Position numbers and translations under genes: made by a program
Notes under the pieces: generated by a model
What the model saw: only the letters and a program-made list of their open reading frames with translations
Told to the model about the DNA's origin: nothing
Databases searched by the model: none
Shown here: positions 1-7,501 of the stretch, piece after piece
How the letters are laid out: each line of letters starts with the position of its first letter
Position numbering within the stretch: the first letter of the stretch is position 1
NCBI GenBank assembly: GCA_937919155.1
Contig: CALFPM010000156.1
Location: 1-23,619 of the forward strand
Direction of reading: 5' to 3'
Length of the DNA stretch: 23,619 nt
DNA from: an uncultured Clostridia bacterium
Lineage (GTDB): Bacteria > Bacillota > Clostridia > Oscillospirales > Acutalibacteraceae

Positions 1-161
1 ACAAGGTCATTATTTCAGGCCCCGACAAGCAGAAGGTCGGACAGTTTGCCGCTAACGTTCGTGAAAAGAGACCTCCCGAACCCTACAAGGGCAAGGGCAT
101 CAAGTATGTTGACGAACACATCCGCCGCAAGGAAGGCAAGGCCGGTAAGGGCGGTAAATAA
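1..161 (+). CDS. rplF: 50S ribosomal protein L6, C-terminal part (5' end outside the window)
   Basis: This is the last 52 codons of L6, a large-subunit protein that binds 23S rRNA near the sarcin-ricin loop. The reading frame has codons starting at position 3 and ends in TAA at 159-161. The visible tail contains the family's C-terminal signature (GPDKQKVGQ, then RPPEPYKGKGIKY) and a Lys/Gly-rich end, as in bacterial L6. The next gene, rplR, begins 23 bases downstream after its own ribosome binding site, which is the normal spc operon order. The start codon and most of the protein lie left of the window. Confidence 0.97.
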   Translation, partial: KVIISGPDKQKVGQFAANVREKRPPEPYKGKGIKYVDEHIRRKEGKAGKGGK

Positions 162-184
162 GTCTAATTAAGGAGTGAAAAATT

Positions 185-544
185 ATGGTTAACAGACCGG
201 ACAGCAATAAGGCCAGACAGACTCGTCATAAGAGAGTCCGTGCCAAGATTTCAGGCACAGCTGAATGTCCTCGCCTTAATGTATTCCGCTCCCTCCAGAA
301 TATCTACGCTCAGTTAATAGACGACGTTAAGGGTGAAACCCTTGTGTCCGCATCAACTGTTGAGAAGGATTTCGTGGAATACGGCGGAAATAAGTCTGCA
401 GCTCACAAGGTGGGCGAATTATTGGCAAAACGTGCCGCTGACAAGGGTATCGAAAACTGCGTTTTCGACCGTGGCGGCTATATCTATCACGGCCGTGTTA
501 AGGAACTGGCCGACGGCGCCCGTGAGGGTGGCCTCAAGTTCTAA
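185..544 (+). CDS. rplR: 50S ribosomal protein L18
   Basis: L18 (119 aa) binds 5S rRNA, with L5 and L25-type proteins, in the central protuberance of the large subunit. The sequence has the basic N-terminus typical of the family (KARQTRHKRVRAKISGT), the PRLNVFRS strand and the C-terminal FDRGGYIYHGRVKELADGAREGGL motif, seen here in pieces along residues 94-118. The length is normal. The ATG at 185 is preceded by AAGGAGTG at 170-177. It sits between rplF and rpsE with an 17-base gap to the next start, so it is surely co-transcribed. Confidence 0.98.
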   Translation: MVNRPDSNKARQTRHKRVRAKISGTAECPRLNVFRSLQNIYAQLIDDVKGETLVSASTVEKDFVEYGGNKSAAHKVGELLAKRAADKGIENCVFDRGGYIYHGRVKELADGAREGGLKF

Positions 545-561
545 GAAGGGGAGGAATACTT

Positions 562-1062
562 TTGGCTAAGATTGATGCATCGGCATATGAGCTCACAGAG
601 CGCGTAGTAGCCATTAACCGTGTTTCCAAAACCGTAAAGGGCGGTCGTATCTTTAAGTTTGCGGCTATCGTTGTAGTCGGTGACGGCAACGGCATTATCG
701 GTTTCGGACTTGGCAAGTCAGGTGAAGTTCCTGACGCAATCCGTAAGGGTATCGAAGACGCTAAGAAGAACCTCATGAAGGTTGCTCTTAAGGGTTCAAC
801 AATCCCTCACGAAATCATCGGTAAGTTCGGAGCAGGCGTTGTTCTTCTTAAACCCGCTGCACCCGGTACCGGCGTTATCGCAGGCGGCCCCGTTCGTGCG
901 GTTGTTGAAACAGTAGGTATCAAGGATATCCGTACAAAGGCTCTTCGTTCAAACAATCCTACTAACGTTGTAAGAGCTACTATTGACGGACTTTCAAAGC
1001 TTCGCAATGTAGAAGAAGTTGCTGCTATCCGCGGCAAGTCTGCAAAAGAAATTTTAGGTTAA
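562..1062 (+). CDS. rpsE: 30S ribosomal protein S5
   Basis: S5 (166 aa) is a small-subunit protein involved in decoding accuracy and in mRNA entry-channel structure. The N-terminal double-stranded-RNA-binding-like domain shows VVAINRVSKTVKGGR and a GFGLGKSGEVPDAIRKG segment; the C-terminal domain contains GTGVIAGGPVRAVVE and ends near SAKEILG. The start appears to be TTG at 562: it begins directly at the conserved MAK-type N-terminus and has GGGGAGGA at about 548-555 in front of it, and no ATG lies nearby upstream. The length agrees with the family. Confidence 0.97.
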   Translation: MAKIDASAYELTERVVAINRVSKTVKGGRIFKFAAIVVVGDGNGIIGFGLGKSGEVPDAIRKGIEDAKKNLMKVALKGSTIPHEIIGKFGAGVVLLKPAAPGTGVIAGGPVRAVVETVGIKDIRTKALRSNNPTNVVRATIDGLSKLRNVEEVAAIRGKSAKEILG

Positions 1063-1076
1063 GGAGGGCGGATAAA

Positions 1077-1268
1077 ATGGCAGATATTCAGGTAAAGCTC
1101 GTTAAGAGCCTTATTGGAAGCACCAAGCCCCAGATTGCAACCGCCCATGCACTTGGTCTTCACAAAATCGGCGACATTTCAGTTCAGCCGGACAACGCTG
1201 CTACTCAGGGCAAGGTAAGAAAGATTTCTCACCTTATTGAGACCAGCGAGCAAGGAGGTGCAAACTAA
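1077..1268 (+). CDS. rpmD: 50S ribosomal protein L30
   Basis: L30 (63 aa) is a small single-domain large-subunit protein. The sequence gives the expected pattern: a first beta strand (IQVKLVKSLIG), a helix with ALGLHKIGD, and a second strand region around KVRKISHLIE. The AAGGAGG binding site at 1061-1067 overlaps the rpsE stop codon. Its TAA shares one base with the ATG of rplO (TAATG at 1266-1270), so translation of the two is probably coupled. Confidence 0.96.
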   Translation: MADIQVKLVKSLIGSTKPQIATAHALGLHKIGDISVQPDNAATQGKVRKISHLIETSEQGGAN

Positions 1269-1711
1269 TGAAGTTGCACGATCTCTCACCCGCAGCAGGC
1301 TCAACAAAAGAGCGTAAGCGTATCGGTCGCGGCCCCGCATCAGGTCAGGGCAAGACAGCCGGTAAGGGTCATAAAGGTCAGAAGGCACGTGCAGGCAGAG
1401 GTATGCGTGCCGGCTTTGAAGGCGGTCAGATGCCCCTTCAGAGAAGAATCCCCAAGAGAGGATTCAACAACATCTTTGCAACAGAGATGGCAATAACCAA
1501 CATTGCTACTCTTGATAAGTATTTCGATGACGGTGCAACCGTTACAATTGAAGCTCTTATTGAGAAAGGCATTATCAAAAAGACTTTGGACGGCGTTAAG
1601 ATTTTGGGTAATGGCGAAATTTCGAAGAAGCTCACCGTTCAGGCAAATGCTTTTTCAGATAGCGCAAAATCAAAGATCGAAGCTGCCGGAGGAAAGGCAG
1701 AGGTGATCTAA
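1268..1711 (+). CDS. rplO: 50S ribosomal protein L15
   Basis: L15 (147 aa) is an early-assembling large-subunit protein that binds 23S rRNA. The N-terminal Gly/Lys/Arg-rich extension is clear (RKRIGRGPASGQGKTAGKGHKGQKAR, read over residues 16-41), followed by GFEGGQMPLQRRIPKRGF and the globular domain. A G-rich ribosome binding site (AAGGAGGTG, 1253-1261) lies within the end of rpmD. The one-base overlap with rpmD and the single base before secY mark a tightly packed operon. Confidence 0.97.
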   Translation: MKLHDLSPAAGSTKERKRIGRGPASGQGKTAGKGHKGQKARAGRGMRAGFEGGQMPLQRRIPKRGFNNIFATEMAITNIATLDKYFDDGATVTIEALIEKGIIKKTLDGVKILGNGEISKKLTVQANAFSDSAKSKIEAAGGKAEVI

Positions 1712-1712
1712 C

Positions 1713-3077
1713 GTGCTTCAGACAATAGTTAATGCATGGAAAATCGCCGACCTGCGTAAGAAGCTTCTTTATACAGCTCTTATCGTTCTGGTTTTCAGAA
1801 TCGGTTCGGCAATTCCCGTTCCTTTCACCGCTATCGCTGAAACAGGCGTTCTCGGTGCTGAGGCAGCAACGGGTAATACTTTCCTCAACTATCTGAACAT
1901 GATGACAGGTGATGCGTTCAATTACGGAACAATTTTCGCAATGTCCATCACTCCTTACATCAACAGTTCAATTATCATGCAGCTGCTCGCAGTTGCAATT
2001 CCCGCCCTTGAAAAGCTTCAGAAGGAAGGCGAGGAAGGCCGCAAGAAGATTGCAGCAATCACTCGTTTCGTAACTATCGCTCTCGGTCTTCTCCAGAGTA
2101 CAGCTTACTTCTTCTATCTCAGAAGCCAGGGTTATCTTACAAAGAGTGCCACAGGCGCTGAGTTCACCGGTTTCGCAGCATTTTTCCAGGCTCTGGTTAT
2201 CATCCTTTGCTTCACAGCCGGTACAGCTCTTATCATGTGGCTTGGTGAAAGAGTCAACGAAAAGGGTATCGGCAACGGTATTTCAATCATACTCTTCGCA
2301 GGTATCGTTTCAAGAATTCCTTCACTCATCTCTTCACTCCTCGGCCCCTCAACAGGTTATATCTCAAGAGGCGGCGCATACATCCCCTTCACACTTGTTA
2401 TCACAGTTATCCTTGTTCTGATGATTGCGTTCATCGTGTGGATGGATAATGCAGAGAGAAGAGTTCCCGTGCAGTATGCAAAGAGAGTTGTCGGCAGAAA
2501 GATGTACGGCGGCCAGAGCACACATATTCCCATCAAGGTTAATATGTCAGGTGTTATGCCCGTTATCTTCGCTTCATCAATCCTTTCACTGCCCCCCACA
2601 GTAAAGATGTTCATGAATCCCTCAACTGTTTCAGAGAACAAGTTCCTTAACGGTTTCTTCGCAATCTTTGAGATGGACCACTGGGTATACAGCATCATTT
2701 ACTTCGTATTCATCATTGCTTTCGCATACTTCTATGCAAGCATTCAGTACAACCCCATTGAAATGTCAAAGAACATCCGTGACAACGGCGGCTCAATCCC
2801 CGGCATTCGTCCCGGCGAGCCCACATCAAGATACATTGGTAAGATTATCCACAGAATCACCCTTCTCGGTGCTCTTCTTCTGAGCGTTGTAGCTCTTCTT
2901 CCCATTATCTATTCACAGATTGCCACATTTGTTCTCGAGAAGCTCGGCTATGCACAGGGCTTCACCGTTTCACTTGGCGGTACATCAATCATCATTCTTG
3001 TCGGTGTTGCTCTTGAAACTGTTAAGCAGCTTGAGAGCCAGATGATGATGAGACACTACAAGGGCTTCCTTGATTAA
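1713..3077 (+). CDS. secY: Preprotein translocase channel subunit SecY
   Basis: SecY (454 aa) forms the protein-conducting channel of the Sec translocon in the cytoplasmic membrane, with SecE and SecG, and works with SecA and the ribosome. About ten hydrophobic segments are visible. Family signatures include GSAIPVPF near residue 30, MSITPYINSSIIMQLLA (about 75-91), GERVNEKGIGNGISI, the cytoplasmic loop RRVPVQYAKRVVGRKMYGGQ, and RPGEPTSRYI before the last membrane segments. The start is GTG at 1713; AGGTGATC at 1701-1708 is an excellent binding-site match inside the end of rplO. In most Firmicutes adk follows, but here map comes next. Confidence 0.98.
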   Translation: MLQTIVNAWKIADLRKKLLYTALIVLVFRIGSAIPVPFTAIAETGVLGAEAATGNTFLNYLNMMTGDAFNYGTIFAMSITPYINSSIIMQLLAVAIPALEKLQKEGEEGRKKIAAITRFVTIALGLLQSTAYFFYLRSQGYLTKSATGAEFTGFAAFFQALVIILCFTAGTALIMWLGERVNEKGIGNGISIILFAGIVSRIPSLISSLLGPSTGYISRGGAYIPFTLVITVILVLMIAFIVWMDNAERRVPVQYAKRVVGRKMYGGQSTHIPIKVNMSGVMPVIFASSILSLPPTVKMFMNPSTVSENKFLNGFFAIFEMDHWVYSIIYFVFIIAFAYFYASIQYNPIEMSKNIRDNGGSIPGIRPGEPTSRYIGKIIHRITLLGALLLSVVALLPIIYSQIATFVLEKLGYAQGFTVSLGGTSIIILVGVALETVKQLESQMMMRHYKGFLD

Positions 3078-3125
3078 TAAGCCCTTACCGTAAATCAAAG
3101 GATTTACACCTAACGGAGGATTAGC

Positions 3126-3875
3126 ATGATAGTGCTCAAAACAACAAAAGAGCTGGCCCTTATGAAAGAGGCCTGCGCTGTGGCTGCAGGAGCATTAAAG
3201 GCAGCGGGCGCGGCTGTTGAACCCGGCGTAACAACCGAGGAAATCAACCGCATTGCCCATAACTTCATAATCAAAAGCGGTGCAATACCCACTTTCAAAG
3301 GTTATAACGGATACCCCGCTGCTACATGCATTTCCATAAACGATGAGGTCATTCACGGCATTCCGAGCAAAAGCCGAATAATCAAAGCGGGCGATATCGT
3401 CAGCATTGATGTCGGCGCAACCTTCAACGGCTATGTCGGCGATAATGCCGCTACTTTTGCGGCGGGTGATATTTCACCCGAAGCTCAGCGGCTGTGCGAC
3501 ACAACCCGCGAAAGCCTTTATGAAGGCATCAAGGCGGCTGTCGCAGGCGGCAGGATCGGCGATATAGGCTCAACAATCCAAAGGTATTGCGAGGAAAGAG
3601 GCTTTTCAGTGGTTCGTGAATTCACGGGTCACGGAGTCGGAAAGCAAATGCATGAGGACCCCAGCGTACCAAATTTCGGCACGCCCGGCAGAGGTGTGCG
3701 CCTGCTCCCCGGCATGACAATTGCCATCGAACCCATGATTAATATGGGAGGCGCAGGCATCAGGCAGTTGCCTGACGGTTGGACTATTAAAACAAAGGAC
3801 GGTTCACTCTCCGCCCACTTTGAGCATACGGTAGCCATCACAGCAGACGGCCCCGTTATTCTCACGATGATATAA
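3126..3875 (+). CDS. map: Type I methionine aminopeptidase
   Basis: This cytosolic metalloenzyme (249 aa) removes the initiator methionine from new proteins. The five metal ligands are all present: Asp95 (SIDVG), Asp106 (GDNAATF), His169 (FTGHGVG), Glu202 (IEPMINMG) and Glu233 (FEHT). The substrate-binding histidine is His77 (EVIHGIP). The length fits a type Ia enzyme without an N-terminal zinc extension. The ATG at 3126 follows GGAGGA at 3116-3121. The gene lies 48 bases after secY, with no adk between, and is followed at once by a KOW-domain gene, so all are probably one transcript. Confidence 0.98.
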   Translation: MIVLKTTKELALMKEACAVAAGALKAAGAAVEPGVTTEEINRIAHNFIIKSGAIPTFKGYNGYPAATCISINDEVIHGIPSKSRIIKAGDIVSIDVGATFNGYVGDNAATFAAGDISPEAQRLCDTTRESLYEGIKAAVAGGRIGDIGSTIQRYCEERGFSVVREFTGHGVGKQMHEDPSVPNFGTPGRGVRLLPGMTIAIEPMINMGGAGIRQLPDGWTIKTKDGSLSAHFEHTVAITADGPVILTMI

Positions 3876-3885
3876 GGTGAGAGAT

Positions 3886-4140
3886 ATGCTTGAGAAAGGC
3901 GCAGTAGTAAGGTCGTCAGCAGGCAGGGACAAGGGCAAGCTTCTTGCAATAGTGGGAAGCGAGCAGGAAAGAGTTCTGGTCTGTGACGGAAAGGAACGTC
4001 CCGTTGAAAGACCGAAAAGCAAGAATATTCGCCATGTTGAGCCAACGGGTGCTTTGCTCAGCGAAGCGGAAACGGCAACAAACAGAGCCTTAAAAAAGGC
4101 GCTCAGGCGATTAAATGCAGAAATTAACGGCAACACTTAG
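3886..4140 (+). CDS. KOW-domain RNA-binding protein (L14e-like), linked to translation genes
   Basis: This small basic protein (84 aa) has an N-terminal KOW-type beta barrel: EKGAVVRSSAGRDKGKLLAIVG resembles the KOW signature (glycine after a basic loop), followed by a strand (RVLVCDGKERPVERPKSKNIRHVEPT) and a C-terminal Arg/Lys-rich helix. Genes of this kind are found between map and infA in many Firmicutes and are annotated as KOW or ribosomal L14E/L6E/L27E-like proteins; the exact role is unknown. I prefer ATG 3886 because AGGTGA at 3875-3880 precedes it; an in-frame GTG at 3877 would lie inside that site. Start codon uncertain by three residues. Confidence 0.9.
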   Translation: MLEKGAVVRSSAGRDKGKLLAIVGSEQERVLVCDGKERPVERPKSKNIRHVEPTGALLSEAETATNRALKKALRRLNAEINGNT

Positions 4141-4149
4141 GAGGTTACT

Positions 4150-4368
4150 ATGTCTAAGCAGGACATGATCGAGATTGAAGGTACGGTAGTAGAATCATTA
4201 CCCAACGCAACATTCCAGGTTGAGTTGGAAAACGGACACAGAATATTGGCTCACATCTCAGGAAAGCTCAGAATGAACTACATTAAGATTCTTCCCGGAG
4301 ATAAAGTGACGGTCGAAATGTCGCCATACGACCTCACAAAGGGCCGCATCACATGGCGTTCTAAGTAA
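4150..4368 (+). CDS. infA: Translation initiation factor IF-1
   Basis: IF-1 (72 aa) is a single OB-fold protein that binds the A site of the 30S subunit during initiation. The sequence is nearly canonical: DMIEIEGTVVESLPNATF, then VELENGHRILAHISGK, LRMNYIKILPGDKVTVEMSPYDL and the RITWRSK-type end. The length of 72 is exactly the family norm. GGAGG at 4140-4144 overlaps the region immediately after the KOW gene stop, and the next gene is rpmJ, as usual. Confidence 0.98.
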   Translation: MSKQDMIEIEGTVVESLPNATFQVELENGHRILAHISGKLRMNYIKILPGDKVTVEMSPYDLTKGRITWRSK

Positions 4369-4388
4369 GTTCAAGGAGGTATTCTAAT

Positions 4389-4502
4389 ATGAAAGTCAGA
4401 CCTTCTGTCAAGAAAATTTGCGAAAAGTGCAAAATCATTAAGCGCAAGGGAAAAGTAATGGTTATCTGTGAAAATCCCAAGCACAAGCAGCGTCAGGGTT
4501 AA
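4389..4502 (+). CDS. rpmJ: 50S ribosomal protein L36, zinc-binding form
   Basis: L36 (37 aa) is the smallest large-subunit protein and binds 23S rRNA. It begins MKVRPSVKKICEKCK and ends with NPKHKQRQG. The four zinc ligands Cys11, Cys14, Cys27 and His32 are all present, so this is the Cys-containing (zinc-ribbon) form rather than the Cys-free paralogue some bacteria use in low zinc. CAAGGAGG at about 4372-4379 precedes the ATG. It lies between infA and rpsM as in other Firmicutes. Confidence 0.97.
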   Translation: MKVRPSVKKICEKCKIIKRKGKVMVICENPKHKQRQG

Positions 4503-4544
4503 TCCCGACGAAAACCAATGTTAATTTGGAGGTGCAACTGACAA

Positions 4545-4913
4545 ATGGCGCGTATTTCAGGTGTTGACCTGCCCAGAGAGAAGAGAATTGAAATTGCTCT
4601 TACTTACATCTATGGCATAGGTCGTAAGACTGCAAGCGACATTATCGCAGCAACCGGCGTAGATCCCGACCTCAGAGTTAAGGATATGACTGAGGACGAT
4701 GTTTCAAAGCTTCGTGACTATATCGAGCATAACCTTACTGTAGAAGGCGATCTTCGCAGAGAAACCGCATTCGACATCAAGAGACTTATCGAAATCGGAT
4801 GCTACCGTGGCGTTCGTCACAGAAAGAATCTCCCCGTAAGAGGACAGAGATCAAAGACAAACGCACGTACACGCAAGGGTCCCAAGAAGACCATTGCAAA
4901 CAAGAAGAAGTAA
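4545..4913 (+). CDS. rpsM: 30S ribosomal protein S13
   Basis: S13 (122 aa) sits in the head of the small subunit and contacts tRNA and the L5 bridge. The sequence shows MARISGVDLPREKRIEIALTYI in two stretches, then the helix-hairpin-helix region YGIGRKTASDI, the RLIEIGCYRGVRHRKNLPVRGQRSKTNARTRKG block at about residues 84-113, and a Lys-rich tail. The ATG at 4545 follows TTGGAGGTG at 4526-4534. It opens the alpha-operon part of the cluster. Confidence 0.98.
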   Translation: MARISGVDLPREKRIEIALTYIYGIGRKTASDIIAATGVDPDLRVKDMTEDDVSKLRDYIEHNLTVEGDLRRETAFDIKRLIEIGCYRGVRHRKNLPVRGQRSKTNARTRKGPKKTIANKKK

Positions 4914-4929
4914 GATTAGGAGGGATATT

Positions 4930-5331
4930 ATGGCTAAAGCAGCAAAAAAGACAACAGGTACCCGCAGACGCCGTGAGCGTAAGAATATCGAACGCGGTGC
5001 AGCCCATATCCAATCCACCTTTAACAACACTATTGTTACAATCACTGACACCCAGGGCAACGCAGTTTCATGGGCAAGCGCAGGTGAGATGGGCTTCAGA
5101 GGCTCAAAGAAATCAACTCCCTTCGCAGCTCAGACAGCCGCTGAAACAGCAGCAAAGGCTGCTATCGAGCACGGCATGAAGACTGTTGAGGTCTATGTTA
5201 AGGGCCCCGGCCAGGGTCGTGAAGCGGCAATCAGAGCTTTACAGACAGCAGGTCTGGAAGTTAACATGATTAAGGATGTTACTCCCATTCCTCACAACGG
5301 ATGCCGCCCGCCTAAGAGAAGGCGCGTGTAA
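4930..5331 (+). CDS. rpsK: 30S ribosomal protein S11
   Basis: S11 (133 aa) lies on the platform of the small subunit near the E-site mRNA. The C-terminal block is typical: VKGPGQGREAAIRALQ, then GLEVNMIKDVTPIPHNGCRPPKRRRV read in parts. The N-terminus is rich in Lys and Arg (MAKAAKKTTGTRRRRERKN). The start at ATG 4930 is chosen over an upstream in-frame codon because TTAGGAGG at 4916-4923 sits at the right distance and the protein begins at the conserved MAK. It follows rpsM by 16 bases. Confidence 0.98.
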   Translation: MAKAAKKTTGTRRRRERKNIERGAAHIQSTFNNTIVTITDTQGNAVSWASAGEMGFRGSKKSTPFAAQTAAETAAKAAIEHGMKTVEVYVKGPGQGREAAIRALQTAGLEVNMIKDVTPIPHNGCRPPKRRRV

Positions 5332-5359
5332 CCAGAATTATTTGGAGGTGTAACACAAT

Positions 5360-5986
5360 ATGGCAAGATATACAGGTGCTGTATGCAAGCTGTGCCGCCG
5401 TGAAGGCAAGAAGCTTTACCTCAAGGGTGAGCGTTGCTACACAGGCAAGTGCGCAGTAGAGCGCAGAGCATATGCTCCCGGTCAGCACGGCCAGAGCCGC
5501 AAGAAGGCAACTGAATACGGTCTTCAGCTTCGCGCAAAGCAGCAGGCTAAGCGTTACTACGGTATTCAGGAAGGCCAGTTCTACAAGTATTTCCTTATGG
5601 CTGAGCGCAAGCAGGGCGTAACAGGTGAAAACCTGCTCCGTATCTGCGAAAGCAGACTTGACAATGTTGTTTATCTTCTTGGCTGGGCAAACTCCAGAGC
5701 AGAAGCAAGACAGCTTGTTACTCACGGCCATTACAAAGTAAACGGCAAGAAGGTTAACATTCCTTCATACCTTCTCAAAGCCGGTGATGAAGTTTCAATC
5801 AAGGACAAGAGCCTTGACAGCGACAAGATTAAGGCAACTCTTGAAGCAAATGCTTCACGCCCTGTTCCCCAGTGGCTTGACCTTAATGCAGAAGCTCATT
5901 CAGGCAAGATCCTTGCTCTGCCCACTCGTGAGCAGATCATGGTTCCCGTTGAAGAGCATCTCATCGTTGAACTTTATTCAAAATAA
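5360..5986 (+). CDS. rpsD: 30S ribosomal protein S4, zinc-binding form
   Basis: S4 (208 aa) is a primary 16S rRNA-binding protein that nucleates small-subunit assembly; in several bacteria it also represses its own operon's translation. The N-terminal zinc cluster has Cys9, Cys12, Cys26 and Cys31 (VCKLCRREGKK ... RCYTGKC), so this is the zinc-containing form. The S4 RNA-binding fold follows at residues about 96-160 (ESRLDNVVYLLGWANSRAEARQLVTHGHYKVNG). TTGGAGGTG at 5341-5349 precedes ATG 5360. Here rpsD is embedded in the alpha operon, unlike Bacillus subtilis where it is separate. Confidence 0.98.
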   Translation: MARYTGAVCKLCRREGKKLYLKGERCYTGKCAVERRAYAPGQHGQSRKKATEYGLQLRAKQQAKRYYGIQEGQFYKYFLMAERKQGVTGENLLRICESRLDNVVYLLGWANSRAEARQLVTHGHYKVNGKKVNIPSYLLKAGDEVSIKDKSLDSDKIKATLEANASRPVPQWLDLNAEAHSGKILALPTREQIMVPVEEHLIVELYSK

Positions 5987-6097
5987 TGCCCTGCTTGATT
6001 TACCTTTCAAGGTTTATCAGCAGTGCGTTGCAACGACGCACGTTTTTGAATGCATTTTGAGCAGGATATACCTGCCTGTTTTAAAGGAGGGTTTTGA
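5987..6097 (+). promoter_or_regulatory. rpsD-rpoA intergenic spacer with two hairpins; possible attenuator or RNA processing site
   Basis: This 111-base gap is the largest within the ribosomal block. It holds two inverted repeats. The first is GTGCGTTG (6023-6030) / CGACGCAC (6034-6041), eight pairs with one G-T pair and a three-base loop, followed by GTTTTT at 6042-6047, which looks like a weak intrinsic terminator. The second is GCAGG (6061-6065) / CCTGC (6071-6075), just before the AAAGGAGG site for rpoA. They may tune rpoA-rplQ levels relative to the ribosomal proteins. No experimental analogue is claimed. Confidence 0.45.
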
Positions 6098-7048
6098 ATG
6101 ATTGGTATCGAAAAGCCCAGAATTGATACAGCCGAAATTTCCGAAGACGGAAAGTACGGTAGATTTGTTGTTGAACCTCTTGAGAGAGGTTACGGCACAA
6201 CATTGGGTAACAGCCTGAGAAGAGTTCTTCTTTCTTCTCTTCCCGGCTACGCGATAACCTCCGTTAAGATTGACGGAATTCTTCACGAATTCAGCACCAT
6301 CCCCGGAGTTAAGGAAGATGTAACTGAGATTGTTCTCAACCTCAAGAACGTTATCCTCAAGATTCACGGTGACGGTCCCAAAACAATCTACATTGATGCT
6401 AACGGCGATGATGAAATCACTGCAGGCAGCATCAAGACCGATTCAGAGGTTGAAATCCTCAACCCCGAGCTTCACATCGCAACTCTTAACTCAGACGCAC
6501 ACGTAAGCATGGAGCTTACCTGCGACAAGGGCAGAGGCTATGTTTCTGCAGACAGAAACAAGCAGATGATGCAGCCCATTATCGGTGTTATTGCAATTGA
6601 TTCAATTTATACACCCGTATTAAAAGTTAACTACACAGTTGAAAATACCCGTGTAGGTCAGATTACAGACTATGATAAGCTGACTCTCGAGGTGTGGACT
6701 AACGGAACCATCAGCGCGATGGAGGCCGTTTCTCTCGGCGCCAAGATCCTCAACGAGCACCTCAACCTCTTCGGTGACCTCTCAGGTGAGGCATACGACA
6801 CAGAGGTTATGGTCGTAAAGAGCGACAATGGCAAGGAAAAGGTCCTTGAGATGACCATTGAGGAACTTGACCTTTCTGTTCGTTCCTTTAACTGCTTGAA
6901 GAGAGCGCAGATTAATACGGTTGAAGATTTGATCAACAGAACCGAGGAAGATATGATGAAAGTTCGTAACCTCGGCAGAAAGTCTCTTGACGAAGTTGTT
7001 GCAAAGCTCAATTCACTTGGCTTTGACCTTCGCAGAGACGAGGAATGA
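6098..7048 (+). CDS. rpoA: DNA-directed RNA polymerase subunit alpha
   Basis: The alpha subunit (316 aa) dimerises to start assembly of RNA polymerase and contacts promoters and activators through its C-terminal domain. The N-terminal domain shows VVEPLERGYGTTLGNSLRRVLLSS (in two parts near residues 23-46) and later the GAKILNEHL helix. A short linker leads to the C-terminal domain with two helix-hairpin-helix units: LDLSVRSFNCLKRAQI and MMKVRNLGRKSLDEV. Length is standard for Firmicutes. AAAGGAGG at 6083-6090 precedes ATG 6098. Confidence 0.99.
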   Translation: MIGIEKPRIDTAEISEDGKYGRFVVEPLERGYGTTLGNSLRRVLLSSLPGYAITSVKIDGILHEFSTIPGVKEDVTEIVLNLKNVILKIHGDGPKTIYIDANGDDEITAGSIKTDSEVEILNPELHIATLNSDAHVSMELTCDKGRGYVSADRNKQMMQPIIGVIAIDSIYTPVLKVNYTVENTRVGQITDYDKLTLEVWTNGTISAMEAVSLGAKILNEHLNLFGDLSGEAYDTEVMVVKSDNGKEKVLEMTIEELDLSVRSFNCLKRAQINTVEDLINRTEEDMMKVRNLGRKSLDEVVAKLNSLGFDLRRDEE

Positions 7049-7077
7049 TCCACTTTTAGTAAAGGAGTGTGAACTAA

Positions 7078-7419
7078 ATGCCCGGTACCAGAAAGCTTGG
7101 CCGCACAAGTGACCATCGCAAGTCGATGCTCAGAGGCCTTGTTACCTATCTTTTGGAAAACGGCAGAATAGAGACCACCGTTACAAGGGCTCAGGAAGTT
7201 CGTGCAATGGCTGAAAAGATGATCACCATTGCTAAGGACGACTCTCTTCACTCAAAGCGCAAGGTTCTTGCTTACGTTACAAAAGAAGACGTAGTTAAGA
7301 AGCTCTTTGATGAGATTGCCCCCAAATATAAGGAAGTTAACGGCGGTTACTGCCGCATTATCAAGACAGGTCCCCGTAGAGGTGACGCTGCAGAGATGTG
7401 CATCATCGAGCTTGTATAA
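7078..7419 (+). CDS. rplQ: 50S ribosomal protein L17
   Basis: L17 (113 aa) lies near the polypeptide exit tunnel. The N-terminus MPGTRKLGRTSDHRK and the following MLRGLVTYLLENGRIETT and RAQEVRAMAEKMITIAK segments are diagnostic, and the end (GGYCRIIKTGPRRGDAAEMCIIEL) is complete. AAAGGAGTG at 7061-7069 precedes ATG 7078. It is the last gene of the ribosomal block: a strong terminator follows within 40 bases, and the next gene is on the opposite strand. Confidence 0.98.
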   Translation: MPGTRKLGRTSDHRKSMLRGLVTYLLENGRIETTVTRAQEVRAMAEKMITIAKDDSLHSKRKVLAYVTKEDVVKKLFDEIAPKYKEVNGGYCRIIKTGPRRGDAAEMCIIELV

Positions 7420-7457
7420 GTCTTGATAAAAGATAGTTAATAACAACTTATAAAAGA

Positions 7458-7500
7458 AACCCCCTTGGTTTTTCAACCGAGGGGGTTTTTGTTATTGTTT
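7458..7500 (+). terminator. Bidirectional rho-independent terminator between rplQ and the convergent lipoprotein gene
   Basis: A 13-pair stem, AACCCCCTTGGTT (7458-7470) with AACCGAGGGGGTT (7475-7487), has a four-base TTTC loop and one G-T pair. On the plus strand it runs into GGTTTTTGTTATTGTTT; on the minus strand it is followed by TTTCTTTTAT. It therefore can end both the ribosomal transcript and the minus-strand lipoprotein transcript, whose stop codon is at 7502. Confidence 0.95.
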
Positions 7501-7501
7501 A

